The notes beneath the pieces were generated by a model. That model worked only from the letters and a program-made list of their open reading frames with translations. It searched no databases and had not been told where the DNA came from. A DNA stretch of 64,000 nucleotides from Odobenus rosmarus divergens (lineage: Eukaryota > Chordata > Mammalia > Carnivora > Odobenidae): the NCBI RefSeq assembly GCF_000321225.1, contig NW_004450398.1, positions 2,034,340 through 2,098,339 of the forward strand. Reading direction: 5' to 3'. The position numbers and the translations under genes were made by a program. This document shows, one piece after another, positions 33,136-42,978 of this stretch; within the stretch, counting starts at the first letter, position 1, and every line of letters starts with the position of its first letter.

Positions 33136-33418
33136 CACCGTGGTCCTTGGAGTCGGGATTCCTCTCGGCCACTGGGACCTGCAACCCACTCCATGCCCAC
33201 CTCAAGAGGGCCAAGTCTGGGTCTCCTTTCTCCAGCAGGGTCAAGGAGATCTTCCTGGCCAGGGCCTCGCCATCAGGCTCGCAGAGCAGGGCGAAGTGGT
33301 ACTCCCGGGACAGAAGCTCCTTCTCCAGCATGTGGTCCAGGAGGGCCTGCACTTGACTCGGCCGATGGCTGGACAGCAGCATCCGGACCCGAGTCAGGAT
33401 GGTCTGGAAGTGGTTCAT
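33136..33418 (-). CDS. CIITA: CIITA exon 1, type I isoform (CARD-like N-terminus)
   Basis: 283 bp from ATG at 33418 to a phase 1 donor. Codes 94 residues beginning MNHFQTILTRVRMLLSSHRP, with SREYHFALLCEPDGEALARK and ISLTLLEKGDPDLALL further on. This is the dendritic-cell and macrophage isoform leader, described as a caspase-recruitment-like domain that raises transactivation. An in-frame TAG lies just upstream at about 33458-33460, so this ATG is the first one. Splicing to exon 2 gives DHGGSGQCAAMELG, in line with the mouse layout. Two GT donors 3 bp apart are possible; the downstream GTAAG is stronger. Confidence 0.96.
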
Positions 33419-33560
33419 GGCAGGGCTCAGAGGCAGGCTAGCTGCCTGGGCCAAAGCCTAGGATCTCTGCTCACCCAGCCTACAGCATCCAAAACACGAA
33501 GTGAAAAACAGGATGAGGGAACCTCTGCAGTTGGGTGCTGTTAATTCCTGCTTAGGCAGG
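33419..33560 (-). promoter_or_regulatory. CIITA: CIITA promoter I proximal region
   Basis: Immediately upstream of the type I ATG. On the plus strand cgaagtgaaa (33497-33506) is one mismatch from the PU.1-IRF composite consensus GGAANNGAAA; PU.1 and IRF8 are documented activators of promoter I in myeloid cells. Assignment of this site is inference, and the start site is not visible. Confidence 0.5.
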
Positions 33561-33799
33561 TTTCCTCATTTGCGTTGTAGGCTGGGGTGCCTGAGGTATG
33601 GTTGGAAATGAGTGCTCGGGCTGATTCGGACCCCACCGATACTGGCTGGGACCGCCCACGTGCCTGTGTCAGAGAAGCCCAGAGCCTGTGGGTTCCATTT
33701 GATCCAGTCTGATATTCACTAAACAGGAAGCGAACTTGCCTCTCTGGGAACTTACACAGTGATGGTCCTTTTCAGATGTTTTATCACAGCAAGAAGGCA

Positions 33800-34086
33800 G
33801 TTGGGACGTAGAGGTTAAACAATTGGCTTTGGAGCGAATCTGCTGGGGTTCAAATCCCAGCGCTGCTTGCTAATTATGTGAACTTGAGCAACTTGCTCAG
33901 CCTCTTTCCAGCCCCCATTCCTCCACCTGAAAATGTTAGATGATGTTAATCAACCTGACCTCCCGGAGTTAGATGGAGTGATAATAACAGGCCTGACCTC
34001 ACAGAGTTGTTGAAAGAATTAAATGAGATAATGTATGCAGGGCACCTAGCACATTATCTACAACATGATAACAGTTCAATAAATAT
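33800..34086 (+). repeat. MIR (long copy)
   Basis: 'gaggttaaacaattggctttggagcgaatctgctggggttcaaatcccagcgctgc...gtgaacttgagcaacttgctcagcctc...gttgaaagaattaaatgagataatgtatgcagggcacctagcac'. One of the more complete MIRs here. Confidence 0.9.
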
Positions 34087-34100
34087 GAGCCATTATTATT

Positions 34101-34302
34101 TTTTTTTTAAAGATTTTATTTATTTATTTGAGAGAGCGAGAATGAGAGAGAGAGAGAGCACATGAGAGGGGGGAGGGTCAGAGGCAGAAACAGACTCCCC
34201 GCCGAGCAGGGAGCCCGATGTGGGACTCGATCCCCGGACTCCAGGATCATGACCTGAGCCGAAGGCAGTCACTTAACAACCAACTGAGCCACCCAGGCGC
34301 CC
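34101..34302 (-). mobile_element. Can-SINE with perfect target-site duplication
   Basis: Inserted at the end of the MIR; GAGCCATTATTATT at 34087-34100 and 34303-34316. Confidence 0.97.
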
Positions 34303-34339
34303 GAGCCATTATTATTATTGATTAGTCATGCACACGACT

Positions 34340-34510
34340 GTCATCTTGGGCTTAACCTCACTAAACCTTAGTCCCCTCCTTAGCAAAATCTCCCAACGAA
34401 AGTAATCCAACCTCATTAAGCTGTCTTGAGGATTAAAAAAGATAATGCATTGAAAGGGCTTAGTGCTGGACCTAGTAAGCACTTAGTGAACACTGACTAT
34501 ATGTGAATAA
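34340..34510 (+). repeat. MIR remnant
   Basis: 'cttaacctcactaaaccttagtcccctccttagcaaaatc...cattaagctgtcttgaggattaaaaaagataatgcattgaaagggctt', the continuation of MIR text after the SINE. Confidence 0.65.
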
Positions 34511-34793
34511 TCATCCCTGATTTACTAATGCACAAAACAGAGGCTTGCCTAGAAGCCAGTCTATTTCAGGATTCCACTCTAAAAAAATCCCAACCCAGGG
34601 GTACCTGGGTGATGCAGTCCATTGAGCATCCAATTCTTGGTTTCCACTCCGTTCATGATCTCAGGGTCGTGAGATCTGGCCCTGCATTGGGCTCTGAGCT
34701 CAGTGTGGAATCTGCTTGAGATTCTCTCTCCCTCTCCCTCTGCCCCTCCCATGCATGCTCTCTCTCTCTCCCAAATAGATAAATAAATCTTTT

Positions 34794-34986
34794 TTTTAAA
34801 GATTTTATTTATTTATTTGACAGAGAGAGACACAGTGAGAGAGGGAACACAAGCAGGGGGAGTGGGAGAGGGAGAAGCAGGCTTCCCGCCGAGCAGGGAG
34901 CCCGATGCGGGGCTCGATCCCAGGACCCTGGGGTCATGACCTGAGCCGAAGGCAGACGCTTAATGACTGAGCCACCCAGGCACCCA
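34794..34986 (-). mobile_element. Can-SINE inside a SINE tail
   Basis: Full minus-strand copy (T-rich tail, 'cagagagagacacagtgagag', tRNA head complement). Left flank GATAAATAAATCT is the tail of the host SINE. Confidence 0.95.
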
Positions 34987-34991
34987 TGATA

Positions 34992-35188
34992 ATTTTTTTT
35001 AAGATATTTATTTATTTATTTGACAGAGGGAAGGACAGCGAGAGAAGGAACACAAGCAGGGGGAGTGGGAGAGGGAGAAGCAGGCTTCCCGCGGAGCAGG
35101 GAGTGGGATGCGGGGCTCGATCCCAGGACCCTGGGATCATGACCTGAGCCGAAGGCAGACGCTTAACGACTGAGCCACCCAGGCGCCC
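34992..35188 (-). mobile_element. Second Can-SINE inside the same tail
   Basis: Another minus-strand copy, separated from the previous one by only 'atgataa'; right flank tgataaataaatct (35189-35202) repeats the left flank of the pair. Confidence 0.95.
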
Positions 35189-35705
35189 TGATAAATAAAT
35201 CTTTTTAAAAAATTCCAAACCCAATTTTTTTTTTTTTTTTTTTTATCATAGCTGATTGCTCTCTCTTACCATTTCGAAACGCACTGGTGACCTCATTTCC
35301 TAGCCTGGTCTCAGCTTTACCATCTCTCAGATGGGACCATTTGCATTGTTCATTTAAGTGAGACAAAGCAGGATTTCAACTTCCAGTATCACTGAGTAGT
35401 TCCTATCAGACCAACTCCACACAGATAATAACTAACAACCCTGGCGGGGGGGGATCCCCCAAAAAACAAAAGACAAAAAACGACTACCTAAAGGCACTGA
35501 AGAGTGACCAGAGCTAGTAGATACTAGAAGGGAATCAACACATGAAAGACAAGAATACCGCTGGTGAGTCCTTAGCTCATGGGTTTAGCCTGAGGGCAAG
35601 TCTCAATCACTACTGCACAGGGCGACCAAAACCCTTAAAAAATGCAAAGTTTTACTGGCCGTGAATAACCAGAGGACAGAATTTGGGGTAATAATATCTG
35701 CTGGT

Positions 35706-35899
35706 GGGGCGCCTGGGTGACTCAGTCATTGAGCATCTGCCTTCGGCTCAGGTCATGATCCCAGGGTCCTGGGTTCGAGCCCCGCATCGGGCTCCCTGCT
35801 CAGCCGGAAACCTGCTTCTCCCTCTGCCGCTCCCCCTGCTTGTGTTCCTGCTCTCACTGTCTCTCTCTGTCAAATAAATAAATAAAATCTTTAAAAAAA
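35706..35899 (+). mobile_element. Can-SINE with perfect target-site duplication
   Basis: Plus-strand SINE in the old L1; AATATCTGCTGG at 35693-35704 and 35900-35911. Confidence 0.96.
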
Positions 35900-36382
35900 A
35901 ATATCTGCTGGAAAGTAGGAGTAGAAATTCCAGAAAGGGTAGAGAGAGGAGTTGCTTCAAATTCTGTGTAAAAAAAACTTCCCAAATATCTAGCTGACTT
36001 CCGAACCATGTATACATTCCCAGTCAGACTCCAAACAGCTCAGCTAAGGCTAAAGGAACAGAATTGAGATTTCAATTGCAACCTACCGTAAGGGTGGGGA
36101 GGGAGTAGAAGATTGCATTTGATTCCAGCCAAGTTAGGAGCCCACTAAATCAACAACAAAAATTTAACACTGTTCAGATTATAACAATCCAGAGAGTTTG
36201 CAACTTACGATGTGCGGTATACATCCAAAATTACTTGACTATAAAAAAACAGGAAAAAGGGACCCTTTCTCAAGAGAAAAAGACAATCAATGGAAACTGA
36301 CCTCTAGATGAACCAGATGTTGAAACTGGCAAACAAGGATTTTTAAAGCACTGACTATAACCATGAATGAAAAAGACATAAA

Positions 36383-36500
36383 GGGAGGCTCCCAGCTGGC
36401 TCAGTTGGTGGAGCATGTAACTCTTGATATTGAGGTGGTGAGTTCAAACCCCATGTTGGGGGTAAAGATTACTTAAAACAATAAAATCTTTTTTTTTTTT
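36383..36500 (+). mobile_element. Short tRNA-derived SINE (older type)
   Basis: 'ggctcccagctggctcagttggtggagcatgtaactcttga...gtgagttcaaaccccatgttggg...ttacttaaaacaataaaatc': tRNA A-box and B-box like text, without the long pyrimidine body of the other SINEs. Similar short copies occur at 45188, 52500 and 54336. Confidence 0.85.
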
Positions 36501-36519
36501 TTTTTAAAGAACCATTTCA

Positions 36520-37447
36520 TGGGCAGAAGACATGAACAGACATTTCTGCAAAGACGACATCCAAATGACCAACAGACACATGAAAAATTGCTCAACATCA
36601 CTCGGCATCTGGGAAATCCAAATCAAAACCTCAATGAGATACCACCTCACACCAGTCAGAATGGCTAAAATTAACAAGTCAGGAAACGACAGATGTTGGT
36701 GGGGATGCGCAGAAAGGGGAACCCTCCTACACTGTTGGTGGGAATGCAAGCTGATGCAGCCACTCTGGAAAACAGTATGGAGGTTCCTCAAAAAGTTGAA
36801 AATAGAGCTACCCTATGGCCCAGCAATCGCACTACTGGGTATTTACTCCAATGATACAAACGTAGTTATCTGAAGGGGCACGTGCACCCCGATGTTTATA
36901 GCAGCAATGTCCACAATAGCCAAACTGTGGAAAGAGCCCAGATGTCCATCAACAGATGAATGGATAAAGAAGATAAGGTATATATATACAATGGAATATC
37001 ATGCAGCCATCAAAAAATGAAATCTTGCCATTTGCAACAACATGGATAGAGGGTATTATGCTAAGCGAAATAAGTCAATCAGAGAAAGACAATTATCATA
37101 TGATCTCACTGATATGAGGAATTTGAGAAAGAAGGCAGAGGATCACAGGGGAAGAGAGGATAAAATGAAACAAGACAAAACCAGAGAGGGAGACAAACCC
37201 TAAGAGACTCTTAATCTCAGGAAACGAACTGAGGGTTGCTGGAGTGGAGGCAGGTGGGGGAAGATGCGGTGTCTGGGTGATAGACATTGGGGAGGGTATG
37301 TGCTATGGTAAGCACTGTGAATTGTGTAAGACTGTTGAATCACAGACCTGTACCCCTGAAACAAATAATACATTATATGTTAATAATAAAAAAATAAATA
37401 AAAATCCTTACCATGGAGATATTAAAAAATAATAAATAAAATTAAAA
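36520..37447 (+). mobile_element. Young 5'-truncated L1 with target-site duplication
   Basis: 928-bp L1 3' end: end of ORF2 ('gaacagacatttctgcaaagacgacatccaaatgacc', 'actctggaaaacagtatggaggttcctcaaaaagttg'), 3'UTR, then A-rich tail. Flanked by the perfect 14-bp AAAGAACCATTTCA at 36506-36519 and 37448-37461. The protein fragment is short and truncated. Confidence 0.97.
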
Positions 37448-37910
37448 AAAGAACCATTTCAAAGAAAGAGAGAAAAGAAAGAAGAAAGAATCATAAAGGA
37501 TGTAAGAAAATATGCTCATAAAAGTGAAAAGATAGGAAATTTCAGCAAAAAAATAGAAACTATTCAAAAGTTATCAAATGGAAATTACCAAAGTTGAAAG
37601 TACAATATATGAAATTTTGTCACTGGATGAGATTAACAGCAAAATGGACAATGACCGAAGATAAAAATTTTCAGTTGGGGCAATAGAAAGTATTTCATCT
37701 GAAAAACAGAGATAAGATTGGAAAAAAAAATGAACTTCGAGGATCTGTGGGATAATATCAAAAGCTCCAACTTCTACATATTTGGAATCACAGAAGAAGA
37801 GAGAATGGTGCAGGAAAAAGACTTGAAGAAATAAAGCCCTAAACTTCACAAATTTGGCCAAAGGAAAACAAATTTGTGAAGTTCAGTAGACTTCAAAAAG
37901 GGAAAATACA

Positions 37911-38101
37911 GGGGTGCCTGAGTGGCTCAGTCGGTTAAGCGTCTGCCTTTGGCTCAGGTCATGATCCCAGGGTCCTGGGATTGAGCCCCACATCGGGCTC
38001 CCTGCTCAGCAGGGAGCCTGCTTCTCTCCCTCCCTCGGCTCATGCTCTCTCTCTCGCTCAATCTCTCCCTTTCAAATAAATAAATAAAATCTTAAAAAAA
38101 A
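37911..38101 (+). mobile_element. Can-SINE with target-site duplication
   Basis: Plus-strand SINE; aaaaagggaaaataca (37895-37910) and aaaaagggtaaataca (38102-38117) flank it. Confidence 0.96.
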
Positions 38102-38313
38102 AAAAAGGGTAAATACAAAGAAACCACACCTAGGTACATCACAGCCAAACTGCTGAAAACCAAAGATAAGGAAAAATTCATGAAAGCAGCCAAATCAGAA
38201 GACCATGTCACATACAAGAGAGTGTTGGAATGACTACAGACTTTTCATTAGAAACTATGGAGGCCAGAAGATGGTGGAACAGTATCTTAGAAGAATTGAA
38301 ATTGTCAACACAG

Positions 38314-38483
38314 ATTTATTTATTATTATTATTACTATTATTATTTGGGGGGGTGGGCAGAGGGAGAGAGAAAATCTTAAGCAGCCTCCATGTTCAGCAT
38401 GGAGCCCGTCATGACCCTGCGATCATGACCTGAGCTGAAATCAAGAGTCAGTTGCTTTACTGACTGAGCCACCCAAAGTTCCC
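38314..38483 (-). mobile_element. Can-SINE (diverged)
   Basis: Begins with (ATT)n, then 'gggcagagggagagagaaaatcttaagcagcctccatg', ends 'actgagccaccc'. Flanks gtcaacacagattt and atcaacatagattt suggest the duplication. Confidence 0.93.
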
Positions 38484-38989
38484 ATCAACATAGATTTCCA
38501 AAACCAGTGAAAATACCCTTCAAGAATGCAGGAAAAATAGATATTTTCAGATAAAGGAAAAACTAAAAGAATGTGTTGCCACATACCTGTATGTCAAGAA
38601 ACACCAAAGTACGTTCTTTATATGGGAGGGAAAGGATGCCAGTTAGAAACTCAGATCTACAGGGAGGATTGAAGAACATTAAAAATAGAATCTCTGGGCA
38701 AATATAAAAGATTGTTTTTTCTCTTAATTTATTTAAAAACATAACTGCTTAAAACAAAATTTGTAGTATGGTCAGTGACTTTTAAATATAGATAGATATA
38801 TGTGATGATTATAGCATAAGGGATGTTATAATGTAGAGGGTGGTTATTGGACCTTTGTAGTTGCAAGGTTTCTAGATATCAAAGTGATAGAATATTACCT
38901 CTATGTAGGTCAGGAGAAATAGAAGATGTATATAATAATCCCTTGGGCAACCACGAAAACATAGTGCCCAAAGGTGTAGCTAAAGAGCA

Positions 38990-39754
38990 ACTAGAAATTA
39001 ACACAGAATTTTGAATGAGGGGGACTGTCAACTCTTGGTTTGATTAAGCAGTGCAAAAAGATCACAACATAATCAACTTTATACATAAAGGCAGAAGGTA
39101 GAAATTCCAAAACTCTTCTCACCCTACAAAGCATTTGTACTTTTCAGCAAACAGAGATGTCAATGTAAATATTATTCCCAGGGCAACAAATTATCAATTA
39201 AGATACAAATTGCACACTTTTTGGCATTAAAGGTCATAATTCTCAGGGCAAATCAATAACTTTCTCAGGCTCTGTACCTTAAAAGGCTACTTTGTACAAA
39301 TAGCACTTTTGAGAATGGTTTTATAATCATAAAACAAACTTCACATTTTCACGTCTCCTCTCATGACGGGGGATGGAGATGGATACTTGTGCAAATGTTC
39401 TCAGCTTTATCAGAACTAACTTTGGGATGCAGAACAGCATCTAACTGCTGCAGCCGGAGGCGAAGAGGAAATTTTCTCCTCTTTTTTCCCGAGATTTCTC
39501 TTCCCAGCATTTAGGAGACCAGGCGGTTTCTTGGACAAGGCAGTAATGCCCATAAATTAGCCCTGAGAGAAAAAGAGGAGGTTAGAGGAGTAGGAAAGAA
39601 GGGGGCAAGAGGGAGTTTTAAAAGATGGTAGAGATGGCATATAATCTTCAGCCATGGCTGTAGAGAAGATGACAGGGGGTCAGTTCCTGGGAGGGATAGG
39701 GAAGCCATGTTCTTAAGTACCTCACCTCTTAGGCACTTGGGAGAGAGGACCAAG
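38990..39754. other. Intergenic stretch with no recognised feature
   Basis: AT-rich unique sequence, then a mixed stretch leading into the minisatellite. I see no exon-like or repeat-family signal. Confidence 0.7.
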
Positions 39755-40098
39755 ACATGAGGATCCATCCCCAAGCATCCAAGGCAGGGATGAGGACCAG
39801 CCATGGGGATCCATCCCCAAGCATCCAAGGCAGGGATGAGGACCAGCCATGGGGANNNNNNNNNNNNNNNNNNNNNNNNNNNNNNNNNNNNNNNNNNNNN
39901 NNNNNGCATCCAAGGCAGGGATGAGGACCAGCCATGGGGATCCATCCCCAAGCATCCAAGGCAGGGATGAGGACCAGCCATGGGGATCCATCCCCAAGCA
40001 ACCAAGGTGAGGATGAGGACCAGCCATGGGGATCCATCCCCAAGCATCCAAGGCGGGGATGAGGACCAGCCATGGGGATCCATCCCCACACATGAAGG
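39755..40098 (+). repeat. 46-bp minisatellite containing an assembly gap
   Basis: Unit 'ggatccatccccaagcatcc' + 'aaggcagggatgaggaccag' + 'ccatgg' repeats with exact 46-bp spacing: GGATCC starts at 39761, 39807, 39938, 39984, 40030 and 40076, and a truncated copy begins at 39853 just before the gap. Copies are nearly identical; the last is truncated. Confidence 0.97.
39856..39905. other. Assembly gap (50 N)
   Basis: Fifty unknown bases inside the minisatellite. Round length and phase disagreement with the 46-bp unit show it is a placeholder. Confidence 0.98.
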
Positions 40099-40229
40099 TG
40101 GGATAATGGATAATGAAATAGCAAACACTGGGGACACAGAACCAGGGATAAGGGTAGATTCTCCTAGCCACCTGTAAGGCTGCCTTCCTCCTTCCTATCA
40201 ATCCAGTCACTACCCAGTCATGTGCTTTG

Positions 40230-40360
40230 TCAGGAAAACTTGAATGCCAGCCTCCACTCAACCACTGATTCACTGTGCTACCACAAACACAACATTTCCT
40301 CCTCTGGACCACAATTTCATCACCTGTAAAATAAGTGTTTCAGATTACATCATCCCTAGG
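40230..40360 (+). repeat. MIR remnant
   Basis: 'ccactgattcactgtgctacc...cctctggaccacaatttcatcacctgtaaaataagtg'. Confidence 0.6.
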
Positions 40361-40861
40361 ATGTCTTTCAGCTTTGAAATACTGGAAGTGTTACCTAGTT
40401 GCAGAACCCACTGGTCCCAGAGCTCCACAATATTCCCCTGCGACGAGTCATGAGTGTTATATTTCCCATGTCTGTAGTCATTCAGGTCTCCCTGCATGAC
40501 GTTTTCCCCCCTCATGATCTCATGTAGTGTGTACTATTACTTATCTGGCTTACTTATTTACCATGGAAGGAAATTTCATGTCCTTATCAAAGTTGGAAAG
40601 TCACATCGCATGTGCAAGAGTGGTGAGCAACTGCGAAAACACCTGGCAAGTAAAATGATATAAAAGTTTAGGCCCTCCTGCTTATTAAAACTTCTGATCC
40701 TGGGGTGCAATCTATCTTTGTGACAAAGCATGGTTAGCAGGTGTTAGAGAGATGTGAGAGATAGCCTAGCACCAAGCTGGAGCTGCCTACATCCGCATAC
40801 TGGTAAAAATTGTAAAAGTTGTCCATAAGGATGTAGAAAAATGAGAACTGTCCTACTCTCC

Positions 40862-41031
40862 TGGGGAGAGCATGAGCGGGGGGGGGGGCAGAGAGAGAGG
40901 GAGAGAATCTTAAGCAGACTCCATGCTGAGCACAGAGCCCGATGCAGGGCTTGATCTCATGACCCTGAGATCATGACCTGAGCCGAAATCAAGAGTCAGA
41001 CCTTTAACCAACTGAGCCATGCAGGTGCCCC
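40862..41031 (-). mobile_element. Can-SINE (diverged)
   Basis: G-run, 'cagagagagagggagagaatcttaagcagactccatgctgagc', ends 'aactgagccatgcaggtgcccc'. No clear target duplication. Confidence 0.93.
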
Positions 41032-42526
41032 TGAGATGGGCATTCTTAAGCCTTATACACAATATACAGAAATTCACTATTAGGTTAAAAACCATCCAAC
41101 TTATCGATGATAATCAAATAATTTTAAGAAACACAGAATGCAGCCAGAATTGGGAGTGGAATTCAAACTCTCCCAACACGTCACTAGGCTCCAAATAGCT
41201 GCCACCCACCAGGCAGGCTTAGTTTGGTCATTTTCCCATTGAGGGATTGTCAAACAGAAATCATTTAGTGTAGCCAGATGGCCCTAATGACACATAACGT
41301 ATAATGATTCTGGGAGAAATTACGGACGGGAAATCATGAATGACCAATGCCACAAAAGGTATGGAGAGATTGTCCTAGCAGATGAGGTCAGGAGAAGATT
41401 CTGGAATGCCTGTATCTGAATTCACAGCCCTTAGTAACCTCTTTTGGTCTCTTAGACCCTAACATTCTCATGGATGTCACGGCTATTGGTTTTAATGTGT
41501 AAGACCACACTAGTATGAAAGGAGAGAAAATTGTTAAGACTCAGCTATTAAACCTTTAAAACATGCCCTGTATCCCAATGTATACTTGATTTGACTAACT
41601 TTATTTTAACAACCATTAAATTCCTCACGCAATGGATTAGGTCCATTGTGTTCAATATATTGAAGCCACACTTACTCCAGAATGCTTATAAAAGACATTT
41701 ATATCTATTTTTGTGTTGATTTTTATTTATTTATCTTTGCCATCACAAATACGGCTGCCTTGTGTGTTATATGCACATGTGTAAGAATTTCCCTGGGGTG
41801 TATACCGAGGAGGGGACACTCTGGGTCTGTATTTCTCCCATTTTAATAGGTATCATGTAGGGGAACTCTAAAAGAAAAAAATGCCCATCTCCGTGAGGAA
41901 TGCATTATAATGGTTTATAAACAGTGACAAATAGCACAGCGCATTCCTATAATTTCAATTTTCTTTTTTTGAATGTATTTGGTTTTTGTATAATTCCATT
42001 TTTCAGTGTTTGAGCCTTGATTAGCTCCCTCCTCCCGTGTGATATGACCACAGCAAGAGTCAGCTAAGCCCTTGTGAAGTTTTGTGTGGCTGTAGGCGTT
42101 GACAGCATGAAAACAGCATGTAAAGCAAGGTTTTATGATTATAGCTTCAATGTTAATGGACTTTTATTATTGAAAGTCGAACCTTAACAGGTGTAAACAA
42201 AAACCAGAACATAAGTAAAAGAATATAATCATTTCATTGGCTATAAAGAAAATCACCCCAAGAACCAAGAAACAGCTTCACTGTCCTTGAAAAGCAGAAT
42301 GGGTCAGCAAGCTGTATATGTTACTACACTGGAACGCTGAACACAATTCAAATACGAGAAGCAGGACTACCTAATTTATAACCTGCAAAACTCAAAAACT
42401 CTGTGAGTAGAAACCCAACTTGCTGTCCGCAGAGTATCTAGGGATGAGGTACACATGGGGGGTCGGATGTGCATGAAAATGATCAATTGTCAGTTCAGGA
42501 GACTGGTTCTTTCTAGAGCAAAGAAG
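41032..42526. other. AT-rich intergenic stretch, nothing assigned
   Basis: 1.5 kb of AT-rich DNA. 41,700-41,870 faintly resembles L1 3' text but not enough to call. No gene signal. Confidence 0.65.
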
Positions 42527-42686
42527 ATGAGCAGAAGGGGCAGAAGGAGAGGGAGAGAGAATCTCAAGCAGGCTCCATGCTCAGCATGGAGCCTGACACA
42601 GGGCTCGATCTCACAACACTGTGATCATGACCTCGGTGGAAACCAAGAGTTGGATGCTTAACTGACTGAACCACCCAGGTGCCCCC
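42527..42686 (-). mobile_element. Can-SINE (diverged)
   Basis: 'aggagagggagagagaatctcaagcaggctccatgctcagcatgg...gcttaactgactgaaccacccaggtgcc'. Confidence 0.93.
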
Positions 42687-42819
42687 ATATTCTCATTCTT
42701 TATGACTTCTTGTATGTCTAAAATATCCAATGAGGTTGAGTCTTATGAAATTGTTGATATTTGTTTTCATCTACAAAAACAGCCATTTCATATGGTGCAA
42801 TTTAATATAGTGATAATGA

Positions 42820-42978
42820 TGGGCTGCCTGGGTGGCTCAATCGGTTAAGTGTCCAACTCTTGATTTCAGCTCAGGTCTCAATCTCAGGGTCATGAGTCCA
42901 ACCAAGGCCCATGTTGGGCTCCACACTGGGCATGGAGCCTACTTAAAACAAACAAACAAACAAACAAACAAACAAACA
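42820..42978 (+). mobile_element. Can-SINE ending in (CAAA)n
   Basis: Head 'gggctgcctgggtggctcaatcggttaagtgtcc', end 'tacttaaaac' followed by a pure CAAA microsatellite (42945-42977) grown from the SINE tail. Confidence 0.94.

Larger units (their letters stand above)
1..33500 (-). other. CIITA: CIITA locus, 5' two thirds of the gene
   Basis: CIITA is the non-DNA-binding master coactivator of MHC class II genes; it docks on the RFX/CREB/NF-Y enhanceosome in the nucleus. Eleven coding exons of the type III transcript plus the type I first exon and promoter IV are visible on the minus strand. The spliced type III frame is open over 816 codons: acidic domain (exons 2-4), proline/serine/threonine-rich region (exons 5-10) and NACHT domain (exon 11). 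All splice borders are GT/AG and every intron placed here is in phase 1. The LRR exons lie beyond the left edge. Identification rests on exon-by-exon similarity to recalled human and mouse CIITA and on exon order and count; the right-hand limit is only the approximate type I start region. Confidence 0.97.
34598..35206 (+). mobile_element. Can-SINE split by two later SINEs
   Basis: Plus-strand SINE (head 'ggggtacctgggtgatgcag', 34598-34795) whose A-rich tail resumes at 35189-35206. Outer flanks aaaaaaatcccaaccca (34581-34597) and aaaaaattccaaaccca (35207-35224) are its target duplication. Confidence 0.92.
35360..38990 (+). mobile_element. Old L1 5'-half/ORF1 region, backbone for five insertions
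   Basis: Diverged L1 text appears in pieces: 35360-35700, 35912-36382, 37462-37910, 38118-38313 and 38484 to about 38990 ('aacatttggaatcacagaagaagagagaatgg', 'catgaaagcagcc', 'gactacagacttttcattagaaactatggaggccagaag', 'ccttcaagaatgcagg...gatattttcagataaaggaaaaac'). Order and strand agree with one L1 broken by later elements. Many stops; no functional protein. Confidence 0.75.

Noticed and set aside
33418..33454. Longer N-terminal extension of the type I CIITA frame
   Set aside because: The upstream codon at 33454 is TTG, and an in-frame TAG lies just before it; ATG at 33418 is the start known for this isoform.
36532..36873. A 113-codon frame resembling a reverse-transcriptase C-terminus
   Set aside because: It is the end of ORF2 in a 5'-truncated L1 with target-site duplication; not a host gene and not functional.
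39755..40098. CRISPR-like array
   Set aside because: Head-to-tail 46-bp units without spacers in a mammalian genome; a minisatellite.
39511..40312. Repetitive Pro/Trp-rich open frames of up to 208 codons
   Set aside because: They read through a 46-bp minisatellite and the N gap; since 46 is not a multiple of three all frames stay similar. No gene.
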